From: Acidobacteriota bacterium
GTDB lineage: Bacteria > Acidobacteriota > UBA890 > WLXD01
Assembly (NCBI GenBank): GCA_022571615.1
Contig: JACZXM010000138.1
Span: forward strand, 1-7,360
Length of the DNA stretch: 7,360 nucleotides
Direction of reading: 5' to 3'
A model generated the notes under the pieces. The model made no database searches. It saw only the letters and a list, made by a program, of their open reading frames with translations, and was not told the DNA's origin. This document shows, one piece after another, positions 1-6,068 of the stretch; position 1 is the first letter of the stretch, and every line of letters starts with the position of its first letter. The position numbers and the translations under genes were made by a program.

Positions 1-391
1 CGATGACGGATTTAGCTGCGCGTATGACACCGCCGCAGCACGGGTATGCCCAGACTACCTCGTCAGGGTTATCCGCCTTCGCACGTTCTTGAACCGCCAA
101 CCAACCGTGATCGCCCTTGAGTGTTCTATCCCAAAATCCAGGATACTTTTCCGTCAAATCCAGTTGAGCAACAATTCCAGAAAGAAAAAAGTCGTGAAGG
201 ACAACAATTCCTGGTATATCATCTAATAACTTAAACATATGACCATGATAGTGAGAATTTCCAAAGTGATAAACTATTCTATCATAGCGGGAGTGATTTT
301 CTCTAAACCAATTAACTGATCGAACTTTTGAACTTGATAGAACCCATTCGTCAACAACGTCCTCAACTTGCTCTACAACAACGTCAATATC
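1..391 (-). CDS. Glycosyltransferase (GT-B fold, GT4-like), internal fragment
   Basis: The minus strand is open from about 391 to the left edge, about 130 codons, with neither start nor stop inside. Read N to C it gives a DIDVVVEQ strand, then VVDEW, RSVNWFRENHSRYDRIVYH, FGNSHYHGHMFKLL, PGIVVLHDFFLSG and, near the edge, AYPCCGGVIRAAKSVI. The FGNS-x-x-H-x-HMF followed by PGIVVLHDFFLSG is a signature I recognise from the N-terminal Rossmann half of GT-B glycosyltransferases that move sugars from nucleotide-activated donors in polysaccharide or O-antigen assembly. The C-terminal donor-binding half would lie left of the window, and the usual first 30 to 50 residues are missing. Codons are AT-richer than in every other gene here. 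The part from 1 to about 346 is secure. From 347 to 391 the same bases also make sense as receptor codons on the other strand, so the true end is uncertain. Substrate cannot be assigned. Confidence 0.78.
352..385. repeat. 10-base direct repeat at the gene-gene junction
   Basis: The decamer CAACAACGTC occurs at 352-361 and again at 376-385, offset by 24 bases. It lies exactly where the minus-strand glycosyltransferase fragment and the plus-strand receptor frame overlap. Short direct repeats like this are compatible with microhomology-mediated joining or template switching. AAC-rich, Asn-coding sequence could also produce such a repeat by chance, so its role is not established. Confidence 0.45.
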
Positions 392-2716
392 GGTGGAGGC
401 GTGCAGTACTACGCCAGCGCCTTCAAGGTGGACGGCACCAACAACAACTGGGCCGAGATGGGCGAGCCGAGGCAGAACTACCCGGCCGACGCGATCGCCG
501 AGTTCAAGGTGACCCCGCATCAGTTCAAGGCCGAAGATGGCCTGGCCACAGGTGGTGTGCTCAACGTCGTCACGAAGTCCGGCACGAACAGGTTCCACGG
601 CTCCGCGTTCTGGTTCTTCCGCGACGACAGCTTGAACGCGCTGGGGACCTTCCAGAGCCTGAAGCTGCCCTTCCGTCGTAACCAACGCGGCGCCACGTTC
701 GGTGGGCCGATCGTCAAGGACAAGACCCACTTCTTCCTGTCGTACGAGCGCACGCAGCGGACGGACCAGTTCACGGTCAACACCGGAGGCGCCTGGCCGG
801 CGTTCGACGGCGAGCACAACCGTGAGTTCTTCCGCCAGATGTACACGCTCCGCCTCGATCACCAGTTCAGTCCATCGAGCCGCTTCTTTTATCGGTACGG
901 CAACGAGGACGAGGACGCTCCCGACAAGATCGCCGGCGGTCGCAACAACGACAGTCTCGGCTTCGCGGTGCCCCGCTGGTCGCACGTCGCAGGGCATACC
1001 TGGGTGGTCAACGACCGCGCCGTCAACGAGTTTCGCTTCCAGGCGGCGTTCGCCATGTACCAGGTGTACGGAAGCGGGGGTCGAGCCGAATACGATCCGA
1101 CTTCCATCGACGGTCTCTCGCAAGCGGAGCTCGAGCAGCACCCGGCCTGGACCTCATGCGCCGTGCAGTTTCGTTACCCGAGCCTGAGCGTCGGCTCCTG
1201 CAATCTGCAAATGGGGCCCGAGCACCGCTACGAGTTCCGCGACGACTTCTCGCTGTTTGTGTCCGGGTCGGGCGCCGCGTCGCACGACTTCCAGGTCGGC
1301 TTCGATCTCAGCATCATTCCGTTCGAGGCCGATACCGGCGGTCAGCAGATGCGTGGCACCTGGAATTTCCCGAGCGACAAAGTGTACGATGCCGCCGACC
1401 CGTCGACCTTTCCCATCCGCTATTCGGCGGCGCGGGCTGCGGCCACCAAGATCACGGTGACCCACTTCAGCCCGTACATCCAGGACGACTGGTCACCGTC
1501 CGACACGCTGACCTTCAACCTCGGCCTGCGCTACGACCTGCAGCACAACTCGTTCAACGAGAACATCGCCAACGAGGCGCGCCTGCAGGGCATCAACGTG
1601 CCCTGGCACAACGGCGAGGTGGCTGGGTTCGGGACCACTGCCGAGCGCGGCGACAAGAACAACTTCGGGCCGCGCTTCGGGTTCGCCTGGAACCCGAACG
1701 CCGACGGTCAGCTCGTGATCCGAGGCGGTGCGGGCATCTACTACCAGAACATCCGGACGCTGCTCAATTTCTCCGAGCGCCTATGGCCGGCGCAGCGATC
1801 GATCTTCATCGTCAATCCGAATTTCCCGGATCCGTTCGGCGGCCTGAGCTTCGACGACTTCGTGGCGGCCTCGATCCCCAACATCAACCTGCTTGCCAAC
1901 GACATGCGCAATCCCAGGGCAACCCAGCTCAGCCTCGGGGTCAGCAAGATGATCGGCGACAACTCCGCGCTCAGCGTCGAGGCCACCTCCACGAAGACGA
2001 CCGATCTCGGCACGCGCCGCGACGTGAACTACGCAGTCAACGGCGTGCGCCCCTTCTCCCAATTCAGGCGCGCCCAAATGATCCAGTCGATCGGTGAGAG
2101 CGACTACAAGGCGCTGTTCGTGCGGTTCGAACGGCGCTTCAGAGGCGACCACCAGTACTTGCTGTCCTACACGCTTTCCGACGCCAACGAGGACCGCCTG
2201 GGCCTGCCGCCCAACCAGGACGACCTCAGCAACCTCTTCGGACCGGCCAGTGCGGACCGGCGCCACCGGTTCATCGCCAGTGGCATGGCGAGTCTGCCAG
2301 CCGGTCTTCAGGTCAGCGGGATCGTGTCGTGGAGCTCCTCGACGCCGTTCAACCCTCATTCGGGCCTCGACCTGAATGGCGACGGTCGCGGCAGCGATTA
2401 CATCCCGGGGACCCACTACAACTTCGGCTGCCGAGGGCTTGATTTGGCGACCGTCAACGACTACCGGGCCACCCAAGGTCGGTCGTCCGTCGCTGAGCCC
2501 GTGTGCCCGAGTTTCTTCAACGTCGACCTGCGAGCAGCCAAGACTTTCGAGGTCGGCCGGGACCTCAGGCTCGAGATGATCGCGCAGGTGTTCAACCTGT
2601 TCAATCGTGACAACTTCCGGAATGGTACTGGCAACATGCGGTCCGGTTCCTTTGGTGTGCCCGTGAGCGCCTCTGACAAGCGGCAGTTGGAGCTCGCCGT
2701 GCGGCTCAGATTCTAG
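368..2716 (+). CDS. TonB-dependent receptor, Oar-like, N-terminally truncated
   Basis: This encodes an outer-membrane beta-barrel receptor of the Oar/carboxypeptidase-regulatory TonB-dependent type, which takes up or binds large substrates using TonB energy. The frame is open from 341, after a TAG at 338-340; 368 is only the first possible (TTG) start and is not convincing. Counting from 368, residues 5-93 are the latter part of the plug: NNVNIGGG, VDGTNNNW, GEPRQNYP, EFKV and the conserved ATGGVLNVVTKSGTNRFHG near 60-78. The rest is barrel with many aromatic, alternating strands and ends in VRLRF, with the usual terminal Phe. Missing are the signal peptide, the N-terminal CarboxypepD_reg domain, any TonB box and the start of the plug, roughly 150-250 residues against the usual family length of about 1000. 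Four cysteines fall as two local pairs (264/278 and 688/713), and a D-x-N-x-DG loop sits at 668-673. No ribosome binding site was found. As it stands it should not yield an exported receptor. The family call is firm; the substrate is unknown. Confidence 0.9.
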   Translation: MLYNNVNIGGGVQYYASAFKVDGTNNNWAEMGEPRQNYPADAIAEFKVTPHQFKAEDGLATGGVLNVVTKSGTNRFHGSAFWFFRDDSLNALGTFQSLKLPFRRNQRGATFGGPIVKDKTHFFLSYERTQRTDQFTVNTGGAWPAFDGEHNREFFRQMYTLRLDHQFSPSSRFFYRYGNEDEDAPDKIAGGRNNDSLGFAVPRWSHVAGHTWVVNDRAVNEFRFQAAFAMYQVYGSGGRAEYDPTSIDGLSQAELEQHPAWTSCAVQFRYPSLSVGSCNLQMGPEHRYEFRDDFSLFVSGSGAASHDFQVGFDLSIIPFEADTGGQQMRGTWNFPSDKVYDAADPSTFPIRYSAARAAATKITVTHFSPYIQDDWSPSDTLTFNLGLRYDLQHNSFNENIANEARLQGINVPWHNGEVAGFGTTAERGDKNNFGPRFGFAWNPNADGQLVIRGGAGIYYQNIRTLLNFSERLWPAQRSIFIVNPNFPDPFGGLSFDDFVAASIPNINLLANDMRNPRATQLSLGVSKMIGDNSALSVEATSTKTTDLGTRRDVNYAVNGVRPFSQFRRAQMIQSIGESDYKALFVRFERRFRGDHQYLLSYTLSDANEDRLGLPPNQDDLSNLFGPASADRRHRFIASGMASLPAGLQVSGIVSWSSSTPFNPHSGLDLNGDGRGSDYIPGTHYNFGCRGLDLATVNDYRATQGRSSVAEPVCPSFFNVDLRAAKTFEVGRDLRLEMIAQVFNLFNRDNFRNGTGNMRSGSFGVPVSASDKRQLELAVRLRF

Positions 2717-2745
2717 AAGATCAGCGATCAGGAACGCTCCGAGCT

Positions 2746-2779
2746 TTGGGGCCGGCGGTCAACGCACCGCCGGCCCCAA
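2746..2779 (+). terminator. Probable transcription terminator hairpin after the receptor gene
   Basis: A perfect 14-base inverted repeat (2746-2759 with 2766-2779) closes on a 6-base loop (2760-2765), 29 bases after the receptor stop codon. The stem is almost all G and C and begins with TTGGGGCC. Only AATTCG follows, with no run of T, so it is not a textbook intrinsic terminator on either strand. In high-GC genomes such hairpins often act without a strong T tract or protect the 3' end of the mRNA. Its position between two co-directional genes suggests that it separates the receptor transcript from the downstream operon. Confidence 0.65.
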
Positions 2780-2806
2780 TTCGTCATGGATTCGACGCGC
2801 TCGACA

Positions 2807-2823
2807 CTAGCAGGCCGTGCTAG
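2807..2823. repeat. Small palindrome in the leader region
   Basis: CTAGCA (2807-2812) and TGCTAG (2818-2823) are perfect inverted repeats around GGCCG. The arms are symmetrical enough for a dimeric regulator site or a short hairpin. No regulator is encoded nearby, and no expected promoter element overlaps it clearly, so function is unassigned. Confidence 0.35.
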
Positions 2824-2905
2824 CCTCCCGGCAGAGCGCGGCGGACCGCCGGCGAACGGTGCAACGTGCGGGCTGGAGACATCACCACGTCCGTTTCGGA
2901 AATGG

Positions 2906-2924
2906 GTGCCGGAGTGGTCGGCAC
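2906..2924 (+). repeat. Small inverted repeat upstream of the GWxTD gene
   Basis: GTGCCG (2906-2911) pairs with CGGCAC (2919-2924) around a 7-base loop. It ends about 40 bases before the start codon and would lie in the 5' leader if transcription begins upstream. It could be a leader hairpin affecting translation or mRNA stability. With six base pairs in GC-rich DNA, chance is a real alternative. Confidence 0.3.
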
Positions 2925-2955
2925 ACAGGGCAGGGAACCGGAAGCAAGGTGAGGT

Positions 2956-2960
2956 AGGAA
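2956..2960 (+). promoter_or_regulatory. Ribosome binding site of the GWxTD gene
   Basis: AGGAA at 2956-2960 lies 6 bases before ATG 2967. A second purine block, GAGG at 2951-2954, lies 6 bases before GTG 2961, so both starts have a usable site. ATG with AGGAA is preferred because of the stronger start codon. The difference is only two residues. Confidence 0.55.
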
Positions 2961-2966
2961 GTGGCA

Positions 2967-5078
2967 ATGAGCGGACGGCCACCCGCGCTCGGGATGCTCC
3001 TCGTGGGGCCGTTGCTGCTGTCGGTGAGCTTCTTCGAGGCGGCAGAGGCACTGACTCCGACCCAATCATCCCGGTCCCGCGGGTCGGGCACAATCTCGGC
3101 CAAACACCGGGAGTTCATGGATATCGTCGCCTATATCATCGACAGGAACGAGAAGCGGATCTTCGGCAGCCTGACGACCGAGTGGCAGCGGAAGCGGTTC
3201 ATCGAGGCGTTCTGGAAGCGTCGTGATCCGATACTGGTGACGCCGGAGAACGAGTTCCACATCGAGCACATGCGACGTTGGCAGTACGTCAACGACGTTC
3301 TGGCTCGGGACACGCCGATGCCCGGGTGGAGAACGGATCGAGGCCGCGTCTATCTAGTGAACGGTCCGCCCTTCCGCGTCCACCGGTATCCGAACACGCA
3401 ACAGCTTTGGCCGCTCGAAGTCTGGGAGTACCGTGACTCGCCCAGACCCGGAATGCCTAGCTTCTACCAGATCATTTTCTTCAAACCACGGGTGTTCAAC
3501 GAGTGGCGGCTCTACTCTCCGACCGTGGACGGACCCGAGGCACTGCTGATCGCCACACCAGCGAGCATGTCTCAGATCGACCTACCGCGCATCGCCAGCA
3601 AGTTCCCGATCGTTTTTTCGGCGGCGCAGCGAGTCGCGCCAGGCTATGGGGCGCTCGGCTCGGAGGCGGTGATCGCCCGGACGATGGCACCCCCACCGCC
3701 GCCGCGGCCACTCGGTCTCTACTACACGCCTGAAGGAAACGTGGATGTGGCCTTTTTGAGCGCCGGCCCCATCCAACTCCACATACAGGCGATCGGGTTT
3801 GCGCATCCGGAGCTGGAGGGATACCTGGATATCGCTATCGAGGTGCCGGCGTCGGAGACGACCTTCGTCCAGGTGGACGATCACTACGTGGCCAACTACG
3901 AGGTCGAGTTGGAGATCGAGACCGACGGTGCCGGAACGTGGCGAGACACGAAGCGCCAGCTCGTGGCCCGCATCCCGAAGGACGAGTTCGAGCAAGTCCG
4001 CAACCTGCCTATCCTGTTCCGTGAGCGTGTCTGGGTGCTCCCCGGGAGCTACCGCGTGCGCGGCTTGCTCACCGAGGTGGCGACGCACCGGGTCGGCGCC
4101 GCCAACGCCGTAGCCTCTGTCCCGTCCCTGGCGGAGCTGGTGGTCGGTTCTCCGAGCCTCTTCTACGTGACCGAGGACCTGCGTGCGGGAGGTGATCGAG
4201 GCGACTGGCGACCGTTTATTCCTTGGGTCGGAGAGCGCCTCCGTCGTGGCTACCCGGTCGGCTGCGTCGTCCGCGTGCTTCAGAAGGGCGATGAAGCCGC
4301 TGACGGCCTTGCTGCCCCGCCGCAGAACCTGGAGATCGAGTATCGATTGCTACGGTCGGGCTCTGTTGTCTGGAGCGACCACTGGTCCGGTCAGCCCGCA
4401 CCGCGGTTGGACGGCAGCAGCTGGAGCGTCGCCCGGACGTTGCATCTGGAGGAACTGCCCGTCGGGAAATACGAGCTCCAAGTGATCGCCAGGCTGGGCG
4501 GAAGCGACGGGGCTCCGCCGACGGAGCTCGGCTTGGCCGGCCGCAGGAGCATAGAGCTCGTCGACGAGTTCCTGCCGCTCGCGCGACTGCTGCCGGCGCG
4601 TTCGGCGCAAGAGGGAATGGCCAGCGCGCACCATCGCATCGGGCAGCAATTCCTCCGACGCAACGACTTCGCTTCGGCGCGGGAACACTTCGAGCGTGCG
4701 GTGCGGCTGGAGCCGCAGAACCCGATATTCCAGATCGACGCCGCGAAGACTCTCCTGCTGGCTGGCGAGCTCTCGGTGGCCGAGTTCCTGCTGGAGGGGG
4801 CGACGACTCGCGCGCCGGACAACCAAGAGGGCTGGGCGACGCTTGGACTGCTTCGCATCCAGCAAGGCAACTTTCCCGGCGCAATCGATGCATACCAGCA
4901 GAGTCTCGACGTCGCTCCTGGCACGGCAGTGGTCTACAACGGTCTTGCCGAGGCCTATCTGTCGATCGGGGAAACGCCGCGCGCGCTGGAGATGCTCGAA
5001 CTGTCACTGCAGATCAACCCCGAGCAGGAGCAAGTGCGCCAGCTCCGGGATCGACTCAGGCGCGGCGATGGTGGATAG
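2967..5078 (+). CDS. GWxTD domain-containing protein with C-terminal TPRs
   Basis: The product is 703 residues from ATG 2967; GTG 2961 would add two. A signal peptide covers about residues 1-28: a short n-region, a hydrophobic core GMLLVGPLLLSVSFF, and cleavage probably after AEA. There is no lipobox Cys. Residues about 48-160 hold the GWxTD domain with its diagnostic order: FWKRRDP, TPENEFHIEHMRRWQY, PGWRTDRGRVYLVNGPP (GWRTD at 120-124) and VWEYRD. A long beta-rich, Ig-like stretch follows (about 200-540). Helical TPR pairs cover about 551-690, with LGLLRIQQGNFPGAIDAYQQ and YNGLAEAYLSIGETPRALEM the clearest. GWxTD proteins are a family of unknown biochemical role found mainly in Acidobacteriota, Bacteroidota and relatives. 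Placement in the periplasm or at the envelope is inferred from the signal peptide. It is probably the first gene of a three-gene operon, after the terminator-like hairpin at 2746. Confidence 0.93.
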   Translation: MSGRPPALGMLLVGPLLLSVSFFEAAEALTPTQSSRSRGSGTISAKHREFMDIVAYIIDRNEKRIFGSLTTEWQRKRFIEAFWKRRDPILVTPENEFHIEHMRRWQYVNDVLARDTPMPGWRTDRGRVYLVNGPPFRVHRYPNTQQLWPLEVWEYRDSPRPGMPSFYQIIFFKPRVFNEWRLYSPTVDGPEALLIATPASMSQIDLPRIASKFPIVFSAAQRVAPGYGALGSEAVIARTMAPPPPPRPLGLYYTPEGNVDVAFLSAGPIQLHIQAIGFAHPELEGYLDIAIEVPASETTFVQVDDHYVANYEVELEIETDGAGTWRDTKRQLVARIPKDEFEQVRNLPILFRERVWVLPGSYRVRGLLTEVATHRVGAANAVASVPSLAELVVGSPSLFYVTEDLRAGGDRGDWRPFIPWVGERLRRGYPVGCVVRVLQKGDEAADGLAAPPQNLEIEYRLLRSGSVVWSDHWSGQPAPRLDGSSWSVARTLHLEELPVGKYELQVIARLGGSDGAPPTELGLAGRRSIELVDEFLPLARLLPARSAQEGMASAHHRIGQQFLRRNDFASAREHFERAVRLEPQNPIFQIDAAKTLLLAGELSVAEFLLEGATTRAPDNQEGWATLGLLRIQQGNFPGAIDAYQQSLDVAPGTAVVYNGLAEAYLSIGETPRALEMLELSLQINPEQEQVRQLRDRLRRGDGG

Positions 5079-5136
5079 GAGCCCGTGGCAGAAGGGGCAT
5101 GGGTCGCGCGCCGGTCGCGTTCTTGTCGGATTATCT

Positions 5137-5140
5137 GGAG
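5137..5140 (+). promoter_or_regulatory. Ribosome binding site fixing the start at 5148
   Basis: GGAG at 5137-5140 stands 7 bases before ATG 5148, an ideal spacing, and the peptide from this ATG opens directly with a signal sequence. The longer frame from GTG 5085 would put 21 polar, Arg-rich residues in front of that signal peptide and is therefore rejected. Confidence 0.75.
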
Positions 5141-5147
5141 ACCGAAG

Positions 5148-6068
5148 ATGACTCTTTCACTCAAGCCTGCTCTGACCGCCATGGTCATCGTGGGCATCGT
5201 CGTGGGTTTCAGCGCCTCTGCCGCGCTAGCGCAGGCGACCTTTATGGGTCGAGTCGTGGACACGGTCGGCGCTCCGATCTCCGACGTGACCATAACGCTT
5301 CGCAACCTCGACAACGGGCAGGTAGTGCAGCTGCAGAGCGACCAGAATGGCAAGTATTTCCGACGCGCTTTGACGATCGGACCTTACGAGCTGACCTTCG
5401 AGAAGGAGGGCTACGTCACGGTTCGAGACCGGCGTCGGCTCAGAACGGGGCGGACCGAGCACGATTCGGTGATGGCGCCGGCCGTGGTTGTGCGCATGGA
5501 TCTGGGATCGTCGCCTGAGTATGCCGCGGCCTTCGAGGCGTTCAACGCGGGCGAGCTGGTTCGGGCGATCGAGATCCTGACTCCGGTCGTAGAGGCCGAG
5601 CGAGACTTCGCGGCAGGGTTTCTCCTCCTTGCTCGCTCGCACTTCGAGCTCGGGCAGTGGGAGAATGCGATTGTCGACTATCGGCGTGTCATCGAACTGC
5701 AGCCGGGTATGGCCATAGCGTACCTGGATATCGGTGTTGCGTACATGGAGACCGGCGATCTCGAGAGCGCATCGGGCAGCTTTGAGAAGGCGCTGGTGTT
5801 GCAGCCGGAGGATGCCTCCGTTCACTACAACATCGGGACGATCTATATCCAGGCCGATCGGGTAGACGAAGCCATCGTCTACCTTACCAAGGCGACCGAG
5901 CTCGACCCCGAGTCGGCTCTGTCGCACAAGGCCCTTGCGTTTGCCTTGGTGCGGCGCTCGGACATGGAGGGAGCGATTCGCCACCTGGAGCGGTACTTGG
6001 AGATCGCGCCGGACGCTCCGGATGCTGAGGAGATGGCCAATCTCCTGGAGCAGTTGCGCGGCTCATGA
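5148..6068 (+). CDS. Exported carboxypeptidase-regulatory-like domain / TPR protein
   Basis: The protein has 306 residues. Residues 1-28 are a signal peptide (MTLSLKP, hydrophobic AMVIVGIVVGFSASA, then ALA before QA). Residues about 30-112 form a CarboxypepD_reg-like beta-sandwich: TFMGRVVDTVGAPISDVTIT, then DQNGKYFRRALTIGPYELTFEKEGYV, the usual 'modification of a surface motif that refines a ligand' pattern with GxYxL-x-x-x-GY. From about 124 to the end come about five TPR-like helical pairs, the clearest being AYLDIGVAYMETGDLESASGSFEKALVLQP and the next repeat beginning VHYNIGTIYIQADRVDEAI. It starts 69 bases after the GWxTD gene and overlaps the next gene by ATGA, so co-transcription is likely. 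The same beta-sandwich is the N-terminal domain normally found on Oar-like receptors, which the truncated receptor here has lost. Function is unknown; a periplasmic or surface adaptor is plausible. Confidence is high in the domains and low in the role. Confidence 0.92.
   Translation: MTLSLKPALTAMVIVGIVVGFSASAALAQATFMGRVVDTVGAPISDVTITLRNLDNGQVVQLQSDQNGKYFRRALTIGPYELTFEKEGYVTVRDRRRLRTGRTEHDSVMAPAVVVRMDLGSSPEYAAAFEAFNAGELVRAIEILTPVVEAERDFAAGFLLLARSHFELGQWENAIVDYRRVIELQPGMAIAYLDIGVAYMETGDLESASGSFEKALVLQPEDASVHYNIGTIYIQADRVDEAIVYLTKATELDPESALSHKALAFALVRRSDMEGAIRHLERYLEIAPDAPDAEEMANLLEQLRGS

Larger units (their letters stand above)
2717..2966. other. 250-base intergenic region with hairpins
   Basis: This gap separates the receptor stop codon from the GWxTD gene. 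It holds a strong terminator-like hairpin at its left end, two smaller inverted repeats (2807-2823 and 2906-2924) and a purine-rich ribosome binding site at its right end. I could not find a convincing sigma-70 -35/-10 pair: TCGACA at 2801 and TAGCCT at 2821 are only 14 bases apart. No known riboswitch consensus was recognised. An open frame from 2786 crosses it but has no family signature and continues as an out-of-frame shadow of the next gene. Confidence 0.6.

Noticed and set aside
328..681. Open frame of 117 codons on the plus strand spanning the junction
   Set aside because: Its translation is rich in Arg and Gln without any family pattern and overlaps the receptor frame, which has clear motifs. 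It is a shadow.
1781..2476. Long minus-strand frame of 231 codons inside the receptor gene
   Set aside because: It is antisense to a well-supported barrel and has low-complexity Val/Ala/Arg content. Long antisense frames are expected in GC-rich coding DNA.
2801..2826. Possible sigma-70 promoter (TCGACA and TAGCCT)
   Set aside because: The spacer is only 14 bases, both boxes are poor matches, and TAGCCT overlaps the palindrome. There is not enough evidence for a promoter call.
2830..2955. Possible riboswitch in the GWxTD leader
   Set aside because: GC-rich hairpins are present but I could not match any known riboswitch core, and the downstream genes are not metabolic or transport enzymes of a riboswitch type.
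2786..3226. Open frame of 146 codons crossing the intergenic region
   Set aside because: It has no recognisable domain, no clear ribosome binding site, and its second half is an out-of-frame reading of the GWxTD gene.
4216..5007. Minus-strand frame of 263 codons inside the GWxTD gene
   Set aside because: The translation is Arg/Pro/Ser/Ala-rich with no motif, and the opposite strand shows a coherent TPR domain.
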